This document shows, one piece after another, positions 41,446 through 50,261 of a stretch of DNA of 54,717 bases; within the stretch, counting starts at the first letter, position 1; each line of letters opens with the position of its first letter. The notes below the pieces were generated by a model. That model made no database searches. It saw nothing but the letters and a program-made list of their open reading frames with translations, and was not told where the DNA came from. A program made the translations under genes and the position numbers. Origin of the DNA: JAPKZH01 sp964537875 (lineage in GTDB: Bacteria; Acidobacteriota; Aminicenantia; Aminicenantales; UBA4085); contig CAZIDN010000022.1 of the NCBI GenBank assembly GCA_964537875.1, positions 1 through 54,717 of the forward strand. Direction: 5' to 3'.

Positions 41446-41790
41446 ATGTTTGCCCGAATCACGATCATCCATGTCTATCTGGACCGGATTGATGAAGCCG
41501 TGGAGCTTTATCGAAAAAGCTTCATCCCCGACGCTAAGAAGCAGAAAGGTTACTGCGGAGACTTACTCTTGATCGACCGCAAGACGGGAAAAGGGAATTC
41601 GATCACATTCTGGAAAAGCGAGAAGGATGCCATCGCCAACGAGGAAAATCTCTTTTACCAAGAACAGGTGGTGAAGTTCCTCACTTTTTTCTCGGCTCCC
41701 GTGACGGTCATCCGCGAAGGGTATGAGGTCGAAATTAACGCTTTTGAAGCTTCGGCCAAGAAAAAATTCCCCCAAAAAGCGAAGTCGTAA
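41446..41790 (+). CDS. Dimeric alpha-beta barrel (ABM-like) protein
   Basis: This 114-residue cytoplasmic protein has the beta-alpha-beta-beta pattern of antibiotic-biosynthesis-monooxygenase-like proteins: FARITIIHVYLDRIDEAVEL, a helix ending SFIPDAKKQKGY, DLLLIDRKTGKGNSITFWKS, and a second helix followed by VTVIREGYEVEINAFE. Such proteins form dimers and range from small oxygenases to stress proteins with no known substrate. AAAGGAGG stands just before the ATG. It has its own transcription space before the kinase gene. Confidence 0.75.
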   Translation: MFARITIIHVYLDRIDEAVELYRKSFIPDAKKQKGYCGDLLLIDRKTGKGNSITFWKSEKDAIANEENLFYQEQVVKFLTFFSAPVTVIREGYEVEINAFEASAKKKFPQKAKS

Positions 41791-41916
41791 GGGGACGGGC
41801 CTTCCGATTGGACAGATCAAGCCTGGCTCAGATATTGACGGGAAGATTCCATTTTTTTCAGTCCGACAGGCTTGTCAAACGTGCAGGCTAGATCCCAAAC
41901 AAGAAACCGGGATGAG

Positions 41917-44850
41917 ATGAAGATGACGTGTCCCAAGTGTCAATCCCAAAATCCTGACGACACGCTTTTCTGCGGGAATTGCGGCGCCCGGCTGAAGCCG
42001 AAGAAAAAGACGGGCGAGAAGCGGGCCTCTCACACAAAGACTCTCAGGATTCCCCTGAAAGAGCTCACCATGGGCGAAACCTTTGCCAAGAGGTACCAGG
42101 TCATCGAGGACTTGGGCAAAGGGGGGATGGGGCGCGTCTATAAGGTCCTCGACAAAGAGATCCATGAGGTTGTGGCCCTCAAGATCCTGAAGCCTGAGAT
42201 CGCCGAGGACGAGAGGATCATCGAGCGTTTCCGGAACGAGCTTAAATTGGCCCGCAAAATATCCCACAAGAATATCTGCGGGATGTACCATCTCAGCCGG
42301 GACGAGAACGACACCCACTACATCACGATGGAATATGTCCCCGGCGAGGACTTGAAAAGCCTGATCCGGAGGATCGGGCCGCTGACCATGGCAAAAGCGG
42401 TCTTCATCGGCCAGCAGATCTGCCAGGGCTTGTCGGAAGCCCACCGGCTGGGCGTCATCCACCGGGACCTCAAATCCCAAAACATCATGATCGACCAGGA
42501 GGGCCATGTCCGGATCATGGATTTCGGCATCGCCCGTTCGCTCATGGCAAAAGGCCTCACCGACGCCGGGGCGATCATCGGGACGCCGGATTACATGGCG
42601 CCGGAGCAGGTCGAGGGCGAGGAGCCCGATCCGCGGACGGACATCTATTCTCTGGGCGTGATTCTCTATGAGATGGTGACGGGTCGGGTTCCCTTCGGCG
42701 GCGATACGGCCCTCAGCGTGGCGTTCAAGCAAAAAAATGAGATCCCGCGGGAGCCGCGAAAGTTCAATATCCAAGTTCCAGAAAATCTGAACCGCATCAT
42801 CATGAAATGCCTGGAGAAAGAGAAGGCGAGGCGGTACGAAAGCGCCGCTGGGCTTTGCCAAGATTTAGCCCGAGTCGAAGAGAGCATAACATCCACGGGG
42901 GAGATCAGAAGAGTCAAGCCGAAAGCGCCCCGGACCGGGCCGATTTCCAAAATTTCCAGGAGATGGCCTTCCCTGGCCGTCTTGGCCTGCCTTTTGGTTG
43001 TCGGCGCCTACCTGATATGGAAAAATCTCCGGCCGGCGCCGCCGAGCGATTATGAGGATTTCATGTCCTTGGAGTGGGTTCCCTCTGGCTCTCCCGAGGT
43101 CCAGCAAAACCTGATCGAGTTTCTTGTCCAGCGCTCCTTGGCCGCTTCCACGCGGTGGAATATTTATGTACCCGAAGATGTCCTCATCTATAAAAAACGG
43201 ACTCAAAATGCGGAGGCGAAGCCGAAAAAACCCCGCATTATGATCAGCGGAGAGGTCTTTCCCAAAGTGACAGGAGGATTTGAGATTTCGATTTCGATGA
43301 AGGTCCGAAAAAAAATCTTGAGAAGCAAGTTCGAATGCAAAGGATACCTCGATTTCATCACGGACCAAGTCGAGAAGATCCAGGCCTTCATCTCCGACCA
43401 TTCGGAAGGGATCGTGGGTCGGGTCGAGGGGAACCGGACGGCGGCCCAGATCTCGACATCGAATCGCGATGCGCTGGGCCATTTTCTCAAAGGAGAGGAG
43501 GCTTGGCGAAAGCTGGATGCGGCTCCGGCCTATTTTGAATACAGGACCGCCCTGGAGAATGATGCCGATTTCAGCCTGGCCCATCTGAGACTGGCCGATG
43601 TCCTAGTCTTCAGGTCCGACCGGGAGAGCGCCAGAAGGAGTCTCGAAGCGGCCCTGGCCAAAAAGGACCGATTGATCGAAACCGACCTGCTGAGGCTTCA
43701 GGCCTTGCTTTCCCGTATCGATTCCAAGCCGAGCGAGGAGCGGCAGTATCTCGGCAAACTGACGGAAGAATTCCCTTTTAAGAAGGAATATCACTACGAA
43801 TTTGCCGAGTCCTATTTTCACTGCGGCGACGCGGACGAAGCCATTAAACATTATACTAGGGCCCTGGAGCTCGACCCCAACTACTCGCTGGCCCATAATC
43901 ATATCGCCTACTGTTATGCTTGGATTGGCAACCACAAGCTGGCCGAGGAGCATTTCAAAAAATATGTTCAATTGGACCATAAGGCCAACGCCTATGACAG
44001 CCTAGCGGCCGGATATAGGCTTGCCGGCCGGTATGATGAGGCGCTGAGTGCACTCGAGCGGGGGGCTGAACTGAGCCCGAACCTGGACTACCTTTATGGG
44101 AGTATGGCCCGCAATTATATCCTCAAGGGAGCCTTGTCTAAGGCCTTGGAAGCCCTCCGGCAGCAGGCATCGGTCGCCAAGCTCGACAGTGCAAAGATGA
44201 GCTCCTCGTTTTATGCGGGTTATATCGAGTTTTTGAAAGGGAATCCAGAAAAGTGCCTTCAAAGCTTGGCCCCGCTGAGAGATTATTATTCTCAAAAACA
44301 GTTCAGTCGCAATTTGGATGAGGCCCCCTGGTTGCCTTTCTGGTTTACGGGCGTCATCGCGGCTAAACGGGGAGACGGCCAGACGCTCCGCAGAGAGATC
44401 GGCCGGATGAAGGAAAAGATCGTCCAGAATGGCGTGAGCGCGACAAACTTTTTCCCCATCTACAAGTTTTATGTCCATCTGGCGATCCTCGAGGCGGCTC
44501 GGCAGGGGGATCTCAACGGCGTTCTCAGGAATATCGAGGAAGGAAAGAGGATGTGGAAAAAGATGGGATACAGGAGCTCCATGTTCAATTGCACCTTCTT
44601 TTTCAATGAGTATGCCGAGACCTTGAATAGCCTGAGCCGTCCGGCTGAAGCCTTGGCCCTGCTCGACGATGCCCGTCTCTATAATCCCGATTATGCCGCT
44701 GCCCATCTCAGCCTGGCGAAAATCCATCTCCAAAAAGGAAACTTGGAGAAAGCCCGGCAGGAATATGAAGAGGCCGGGAAATTATTGGATCAGGCGGACA
44801 AGGATTACGTCCTCGTCGGCGAAGCGGACAAGATCCGGAGGAAGCTGTGA
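41917..44850 (+). CDS. Zinc-ribbon Ser/Thr protein kinase with TPR extracytoplasmic region
   Basis: This 977-residue kinase begins with a zinc ribbon (Cys5, Cys8, Cys19, Cys22), then a PknB-type kinase domain (about 60-330) with GKGGMGRVYKV, VALKILK, HRDLKSQN (His182, Asp184), DFG (Asp202) and APEQVEGEEPDPRTDIYS. A membrane span (WPSLAVLACLLVVGAYLIW, about 350-368) leads to a region of about 600 residues with TPR repeats, for example FAESYFHCGDADEAIKHYTR and AAHLSLAKIHLQKGNLEKA. The TPR part should lie outside the cytoplasm as a sensor. The ATG at 41917 is chosen because the zinc ribbon starts there. A STAS gene follows after 67 bases; other partners are probably the downstream Npt-HEAT and PP2C proteins. 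Confidence 0.92.
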   Translation: MKMTCPKCQSQNPDDTLFCGNCGARLKPKKKTGEKRASHTKTLRIPLKELTMGETFAKRYQVIEDLGKGGMGRVYKVLDKEIHEVVALKILKPEIAEDERIIERFRNELKLARKISHKNICGMYHLSRDENDTHYITMEYVPGEDLKSLIRRIGPLTMAKAVFIGQQICQGLSEAHRLGVIHRDLKSQNIMIDQEGHVRIMDFGIARSLMAKGLTDAGAIIGTPDYMAPEQVEGEEPDPRTDIYSLGVILYEMVTGRVPFGGDTALSVAFKQKNEIPREPRKFNIQVPENLNRIIMKCLEKEKARRYESAAGLCQDLARVEESITSTGEIRRVKPKAPRTGPISKISRRWPSLAVLACLLVVGAYLIWKNLRPAPPSDYEDFMSLEWVPSGSPEVQQNLIEFLVQRSLAASTRWNIYVPEDVLIYKKRTQNAEAKPKKPRIMISGEVFPKVTGGFEISISMKVRKKILRSKFECKGYLDFITDQVEKIQAFISDHSEGIVGRVEGNRTAAQISTSNRDALGHFLKGEEAWRKLDAAPAYFEYRTALENDADFSLAHLRLADVLVFRSDRESARRSLEAALAKKDRLIETDLLRLQALLSRIDSKPSEERQYLGKLTEEFPFKKEYHYEFAESYFHCGDADEAIKHYTRALELDPNYSLAHNHIAYCYAWIGNHKLAEEHFKKYVQLDHKANAYDSLAAGYRLAGRYDEALSALERGAELSPNLDYLYGSMARNYILKGALSKALEALRQQASVAKLDSAKMSSSFYAGYIEFLKGNPEKCLQSLAPLRDYYSQKQFSRNLDEAPWLPFWFTGVIAAKRGDGQTLRREIGRMKEKIVQNGVSATNFFPIYKFYVHLAILEAARQGDLNGVLRNIEEGKRMWKKMGYRSSMFNCTFFFNEYAETLNSLSRPAEALALLDDARLYNPDYAAAHLSLAKIHLQKGNLEKARQEYEEAGKLLDQADKDYVLVGEADKIRRKL

Positions 44851-44917
44851 TCTGCCCTTCCCGCCGAGTTGACTTTCAGATAGGCTTTTGATAAAAGCTA
44901 GTTAGGAAGCGAAATCC

Positions 44918-45265
44918 ATGATCATCAACAAACGGGAAAAGAACAGCGTGGTGATCTTCGACATCGAAGGGGAGATCAAGAGGTCCGACATCACGGACGT
45001 GACGCTCCATCAGCTCGTCAAGGACCAGCTGGAGACGGGGAAAAAGCACATCCTGCTCAATTTCGAGAAAGTGGAGTTCATCGACAGCTTTGGCGTCGGC
45101 GAGATCCTGGCCAGCTACATCTCCACCCACAACCTCGGCGGCAAGCTCAAGCTGGCCCGCATCTCCAAAAAGCTTTTCCTCGTCTTCCAGGTCACAATGC
45201 TGACCAAGGTTCTGGATATCGTCGAGGACGAAGAAGCCGCGCTCCAGAGCTTTTTTAAGGATTAA
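44918..45265 (+). CDS. STAS-domain anti-sigma-factor antagonist
   Basis: This 115-residue protein has the STAS fold of SpoIIAA/RsbV: VVIFDIEGEIKRSDI, then ILLNFEKVEFIDSFGVGEIL with Ser57 at the usual phosphorylation site, and a C-terminal helix region. In partner switching an RsbW-type kinase phosphorylates that Ser and a PP2C phosphatase removes it. The RsbW-like gene at 34240 and the FHA-GAF-PP2C gene at 50262 are candidates. TTAGGAAG precedes the ATG. Two Npt-HEAT genes follow closely, which is unusual for a STAS operon. Confidence 0.9.
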   Translation: MIINKREKNSVVIFDIEGEIKRSDITDVTLHQLVKDQLETGKKHILLNFEKVEFIDSFGVGEILASYISTHNLGGKLKLARISKKLFLVFQVTMLTKVLDIVEDEEAALQSFFKD

Positions 45266-45296
45266 CCGTCTCTAACCTGAGGGCTTGAGTCACTCG

Positions 45297-47675
45297 ATGG
45301 CGAAGAACCGCCTGTCCCGGATTCTTTCCCGCGTCGTCGACATCAAGCCCGGGGAAGAGCGGATCGCTCTCCTTCTCTTTTCCTATTTTTTCCTGATCAC
45401 CGCCCCGTTCATGATCATCAAGTCCGTACGGGACGCCGCTTACTTGGATGAACTTGGGCCCGACAAACTTCCGTATGCCTATGCGACCGCCTTCCTGGTC
45501 GGCCTTGTCGTTTCTTTCCACTCCAAGATGCAGGCCAAGCTTTCCCGCTATCGTTTGATCACTTTCAGCCTCCTGTTTTTCATCCTGACGTCGTTCCTAT
45601 TTTTCTTGCTTTTGCCCAAGGGTTGGGTCTGGGTGCCAGTTGTGTACTGGATGTGGGCTAATGTTTTTGTCGTCGTTACTATTACCCAGTTCTGGATGGT
45701 CGTGAATGATATTTTCAACCCGCGGGAAGCCAAGCGGCTCATCGGGTTCTTCGGCAGCGGCGGAATCCTCGGCGGGATCGCCGGAGGCATGTTGGCGGCA
45801 TTCTTTGCCAGACAGAATGAGACACACGAACTCTTGATCTTTATCCTTGCCCTGCTCGTCATTTGTGTTTTTGCCGAACGGGCCATTTTTATCTGGCAGA
45901 AAAAAGCGACAGGGCTGGCTTTTGATGGCGCTCAAAAGCCGCCGTCAAAGAGAAAGGATATCGAACAGGCGGGCTTTAAAGTCTGTTTTGATACGGTCCG
46001 GAAAGACGGTTATCTGAAGCTTCTCGCAGCTGTCGTCATCCTGACGGGAATCGTCTCGACGTTTATCGACTGGCAATCTAAAAACATCATCGCAGAGAAG
46101 ATCACGAGCAATAGGGCTGGCTTTTTCGGAAAGTTCAATGCGGGGTTGCTCGTCTTTTCGTTCCTGTTCCAGATTTTGATGACGAGCAACCTTGTCAAGC
46201 GTTTTGGCATCCGGCTGCCCCTCCTGATTTACCCTGCCATTCTTATCCTCTGTTCCCTGGGCATTGCCGCCTGGCCATTCTTGTTTTTTGCCATAACCAT
46301 CAAGGGAAGTGATAAAAGCCTCTCCTATTCGGTCAACCAGTCGGCCCGAGAGCTCCTCTATATCCCCGTTTCCCCGGAGAAGAAATACAAGGCCAAAACC
46401 TTTATCGATATGTTTCTCAACCGGTTTTCTAAGACGGGCGGGGCCGCGATTCTTTTTGGCATTTTCTTTCTTTACCGCCCTGATGTTAAGGTCGTCAGCC
46501 TGGTCTCGGCCTGCTTTCTTCTGGCCTGGATTGTCCTGAACCTCAAAGTCAGCAAAAAGTATGTCGGCACGGTCAAGGAAAAACTGGGGCGCGAATGGGA
46601 GCGGGGCGACCGGATCGTGGATCGAGCCATGGATGTGGAAACGGCGAAGCTCGTTTTTGACGCCCTCGAGAGCAAAAATCGGAGTCCCGACCTGTACGCT
46701 ATGCATCTCTACGACCTCTTGAAAAAAGACAAGCTCACTCCCGAGATCCGAAAGCTCGTCGGGTACGAATCAGATGAAATCAGGGTTGCCTCCCTGGGCG
46801 TTCTGATGGAAGCCGAGGAGTCGCCCTGGACCGTCCACCCGGACGAGGAACTGCCGCCGGCGGTTTTAGAGAAAGAAATCCGGGAGATCATGGAACTTGA
46901 ATCATACCAGCATCTGATGAAGGGTTTTGCCGATAAGGTCATCCAGGAGAAAGGGCAGGACGCCGAGACGGCCAAAATGGAACTGGCCAAAGCGATCAGC
47001 CTGATGGATGCCCGTTCGCCCCTGGCGGGGAAGCTTGATGATCTCCTCCGGGACGAATCGCCCGTAGTCGGCCGCTATGCCATGGAAGCCGCCGCGAAGT
47101 TCAAAGCTAGAGAGTATGTGCCTCTGTTGATCCGGAAATTGGCCGATCCATCGACGCGAGAAGATGCCCGGGCAGCCCTGGAGAAGTATGGTGCCAAGAT
47201 TATCGGGATGCTCGGCGATTATCTGGAAGATCCGGCCGAGCCCCCGGCCGTCCGTGAGGCGGTCACCTCTGTCCTGGCCGGGATCGGAACGCCGGACGTG
47301 GCCGAGTTCCTTCTCCAGGCGCTGGCGGGAGGCCAGGAGGAGCTGCAGTCCGATCTCATCGATGCCCTGGACAAGATCCGCTCGCGCACACCGAATCTCC
47401 CGGTCTCGGCAGAAGCCGTCAGGATGCTCATCGTCAAGGAAGTCGTCCATTATACACATGAGAAAAAGCCGTCGGCTGTGATCAATATCTTCAAATTGCT
47501 GGGGCTGGTCTATTCTCATGAGGATATTTTCAGGGCTTATCAGAACATCCAGGTCCGGACCAAGGATTCCGTAGCCTATGCCCTGGAGCTTCTCGACTAC
47601 ACGATTGAGAAAGAAATGAGAGACTTGATTTTTCCGGTTTTGGAGGATTTCACGGCCGCGAATAAGACCGTGTGA
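45297..47675 (+). CDS. Npt-type nucleotide transporter-like protein with C-terminal HEAT repeats, copy 1
   Basis: This 792-residue protein has an N-terminal membrane half (about residues 20-430, 11-12 spans) with Npt/Tlc features: LLLFSYFFLITAPFMIIKSVR, ITQFWMVVNDIFNPREAKRL, FFGSGGILGGIAGG, and KGSDKSLSYSVNQSARELLYI. The C-terminal half (about 450-790) is helical with HEAT-like units, for example VGRYAMEAAAKFKAREYVPL and LIRKLADPSTREDARAALEKYG. The fusion of a transporter fold with a repeat scaffold suggests a sensor or regulated transporter. The ATG at 45297 is preferred to a TTG at 45285. The gene starts 31 bases after the STAS gene and runs into copy 2 after six bases. Confidence 0.88.
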   Translation: MAKNRLSRILSRVVDIKPGEERIALLLFSYFFLITAPFMIIKSVRDAAYLDELGPDKLPYAYATAFLVGLVVSFHSKMQAKLSRYRLITFSLLFFILTSFLFFLLLPKGWVWVPVVYWMWANVFVVVTITQFWMVVNDIFNPREAKRLIGFFGSGGILGGIAGGMLAAFFARQNETHELLIFILALLVICVFAERAIFIWQKKATGLAFDGAQKPPSKRKDIEQAGFKVCFDTVRKDGYLKLLAAVVILTGIVSTFIDWQSKNIIAEKITSNRAGFFGKFNAGLLVFSFLFQILMTSNLVKRFGIRLPLLIYPAILILCSLGIAAWPFLFFAITIKGSDKSLSYSVNQSARELLYIPVSPEKKYKAKTFIDMFLNRFSKTGGAAILFGIFFLYRPDVKVVSLVSACFLLAWIVLNLKVSKKYVGTVKEKLGREWERGDRIVDRAMDVETAKLVFDALESKNRSPDLYAMHLYDLLKKDKLTPEIRKLVGYESDEIRVASLGVLMEAEESPWTVHPDEELPPAVLEKEIREIMELESYQHLMKGFADKVIQEKGQDAETAKMELAKAISLMDARSPLAGKLDDLLRDESPVVGRYAMEAAAKFKAREYVPLLIRKLADPSTREDARAALEKYGAKIIGMLGDYLEDPAEPPAVREAVTSVLAGIGTPDVAEFLLQALAGGQEELQSDLIDALDKIRSRTPNLPVSAEAVRMLIVKEVVHYTHEKKPSAVINIFKLLGLVYSHEDIFRAYQNIQVRTKDSVAYALELLDYTIEKEMRDLIFPVLEDFTAANKTV

Positions 47676-47681
47676 GGGGAC

Positions 47682-50213
47682 ATGGCTGAAGGACCGCTCT
47701 ACAAGATTCTCAAGCGTCTTGCGGACATCAAGCCCGAGGAATCGCGGGTTGCCCTGCGCATGTTCTTCCATTTTTTCATGATCACGGCCTCGGCCTACGT
47801 GATCAAAGCGGTCAACACGTCTCTTTTCCTGCAGCATGCGGGCGCCCGCAAACTCCCTTCTGCTTATATTATCACGGCCGTCGCGATGGGCTTTGCAGTT
47901 TCATGGAATTCCCAGTTGCTGCAGCGCCTAAACCGGAGACTTTATGTTTCCCTGAGCCTGGTCTTTTTCATAGCCTGCCTGTTTCTGTTCTGGCTTTTGT
48001 TTGATCTCGGGCATACCAAACAGATCTGGGAAGGATGGTACATGGTCTATTATTTTTGGTCGAATATCTTTCTGGCCACGTCCGTCACTCAATTCTATAT
48101 CCTCTTCAACGATATCATGCAGCCGCGTCAGGCCAGAAGGCTCATCGGATTTTTTGTGAATGGGGGTCTTTTGGGCGGGATTGTGGGGTCGCTGTTGGCC
48201 AGATTTCTCGCCAAGCCGATGGGGACCCACAATCTCATCCTTTTGTGTCCAGGCTTTTTAGTCGTTTGTCTATGGATTGTCCGGGAGGTGCCAAAGACCA
48301 AGCCGGATTTGGTGAAAGAAACGGGCCATCCCGAGGCCGACCAAAAAAAACAAAAAGTTGGCTATCTTCAAAGCTTAAAGATTCTAACAAAACACCGCTA
48401 TCTCGTCATCCTCAGCGGGATGATGATGACCGGTTTTGTCGTATCGACGTTGCTGGATCAGCAATTCAACGCGGTCGTGGAGCGAGCGTACACAACGTCG
48501 GCCGAAAAAACCGTATTTATGGGAACGTTTTCTGCAGGATTGCTGATCGCATCTTATCTCCTGAACGTCCTCCTGACGAACAGGGTCTTGAAGAACTTCG
48601 GCATCCGGGTCGCCCTTCTCGTATCACCATTTGTTTTGACGTTGGGGGCGGGCTTTCTGTTTTTCGTCCCGGTGACCGGTCTCATGATTTGGGCGATATT
48701 GGTCAAAGGGGCTGATAAAAGTCTGACTCACACCTTCAGCCAAGCCACCCGGGAGCTTCTTTATATCCCCATTCCTCCGGAGATCAAGTACAAGGCCAAG
48801 GTGTTCATCGATATGTTCATCAACAAGCTGGCCGATGGGCTGGCCGCCGTACTTCTGCTCGCCTTGGTGGCGGCCGGGTTCTCCCTGGATAAACCCGTCA
48901 GCCTTCGGACTATGGAGGCCATCAGCGTCCTGGTCCTGGCCTTTATTCTCATCTGGATCGTCCTCTGTTTTCTGATTATCAAAGAATACGTGGGGATCGT
49001 CAGGAAGAACCTGAGGGTCAAATGGCCGGATGCCGACAAGTTCGTGGCGGAGAAGATCGATGTCGACATGACGAAGCTCGTCTTTGACACGCTCGAGAGC
49101 CGGCAGCGCAGTTCTGTCTTATACGCCATGAACATGTTCGACCTGATTAAAAATGAAAAGCTAAGTCCGGAGCTCAAAAAGATTCTTTCCTACAAGTCTG
49201 CCGAAGTGCAGGCCTGCTCACTGGACACGCTCCTGGAGCTGGACGGGGAGGCGCTTGTCCCGGCCCTCGACGACTCTATCGAGGAGGAAAGCCTCGATGC
49301 GGATATCCGGGAGATCATGTCCATGGACGTGTACCAGGAGCTGATGAAAGAGCATATCGACAAAGTGACCAGCGGGGTGGGCGCGGAGCCCGAGGTCTCC
49401 CAGATGGAGGTGGCCAAGATCCTCGGCATCATGGACCCCGCGTCCCCCCTCATCCAGAACCTCGCCAAGCTCCTGACTCATGAGTCTTCGGAAGTCGTTC
49501 GGTACGCCCTGGAGAGCGCCGGCAAGCAAAAAAAGCGGGAGTTCGTTCCTCTCATCGTCCCCCACCTGACAAAACCGGCGCTCCGCGAGGCGGCCTTTCA
49601 AACGCTCATCGCCTACGGCGGCTCGATCACCGGGACCTTGCGGGACTACCTGGTGGACCCGGACGTGGATATCGTAATCCGCAAGGCAATCCCGGATATC
49701 CTAGCCCGGATCGGGCATCAAAGAGCAGCTGACCTGCTGGCGACGGAACTGCCGAAGGGCCATAAGGATGTCGAAGCCGAGATGATCGAGGGCATGTACA
49801 AGATGAAATCCCTCTATCCCCAAGTCGAATTCCGGGACAGAGAGATCCTGCCCGAGATCCGCCGGCTGATCAAGAAAAGCTACCTCCTTCTCATCGAGTT
49901 CAATGATCTTAAGAAAGACAAGCAGCGGGCCGTCCTGGCCGAGGACCTGGAGAAGAATTTCGGCCGGGCGCTCAAGCAGATCTTTGAGCTGTTGAGCCTT
50001 GTCTATTCCCATGACGATATGATTCAGGCTTACCAGAACATCTGTTCCGGGTCGAGGAAATCCATCGATTATTCGGTAGAACTCCTGGATAACCTGCTCA
50101 AAAAGGAAGTCAAGGAGGCGCTGCTGCCGCTGATCGAGGACAGCCCCCTCGAAGACAAGGCCCGCAGCGCCCGCAAGTACCTCAAAGCCCTGGAGAAGTC
50201 GGAACAGTCTTGA
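47682..50213 (+). CDS. Npt-type nucleotide transporter-like protein with C-terminal HEAT repeats, copy 2
   Basis: This 843-residue paralogue of copy 1 has the same plan: membrane half with MFFHFFMITASAYVIKAVNTS, VTQFYILFNDIMQPRQARRL, FFVNGGLLGGIVGSLLA, KGADKSLTHTFSQATRELLYI and YKAKVFIDMFINKLADG, then a HEAT-like helical half with VRYALESAGKQKKREFVPLI and REAAFQTLIAYGGSITGTLR. The two share a C-terminal block around LLSLVYSHDDMIQAYQNI (LLGLVYSHEDIFRAYQNI in copy 1). The ATG is preceded by TGAGGGGA, only six bases after copy 1, so both are made together, perhaps as a heterodimer. Transport of nucleotides is inferred from the fold. Confidence 0.88.
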   Translation: MAEGPLYKILKRLADIKPEESRVALRMFFHFFMITASAYVIKAVNTSLFLQHAGARKLPSAYIITAVAMGFAVSWNSQLLQRLNRRLYVSLSLVFFIACLFLFWLLFDLGHTKQIWEGWYMVYYFWSNIFLATSVTQFYILFNDIMQPRQARRLIGFFVNGGLLGGIVGSLLARFLAKPMGTHNLILLCPGFLVVCLWIVREVPKTKPDLVKETGHPEADQKKQKVGYLQSLKILTKHRYLVILSGMMMTGFVVSTLLDQQFNAVVERAYTTSAEKTVFMGTFSAGLLIASYLLNVLLTNRVLKNFGIRVALLVSPFVLTLGAGFLFFVPVTGLMIWAILVKGADKSLTHTFSQATRELLYIPIPPEIKYKAKVFIDMFINKLADGLAAVLLLALVAAGFSLDKPVSLRTMEAISVLVLAFILIWIVLCFLIIKEYVGIVRKNLRVKWPDADKFVAEKIDVDMTKLVFDTLESRQRSSVLYAMNMFDLIKNEKLSPELKKILSYKSAEVQACSLDTLLELDGEALVPALDDSIEEESLDADIREIMSMDVYQELMKEHIDKVTSGVGAEPEVSQMEVAKILGIMDPASPLIQNLAKLLTHESSEVVRYALESAGKQKKREFVPLIVPHLTKPALREAAFQTLIAYGGSITGTLRDYLVDPDVDIVIRKAIPDILARIGHQRAADLLATELPKGHKDVEAEMIEGMYKMKSLYPQVEFRDREILPEIRRLIKKSYLLLIEFNDLKKDKQRAVLAEDLEKNFGRALKQIFELLSLVYSHDDMIQAYQNICSGSRKSIDYSVELLDNLLKKEVKEALLPLIEDSPLEDKARSARKYLKALEKSEQS

Positions 50214-50261
50214 AATGGACCCGTCTCTAGGGATATAATCTTCATCGAGGAAAAGGTACGC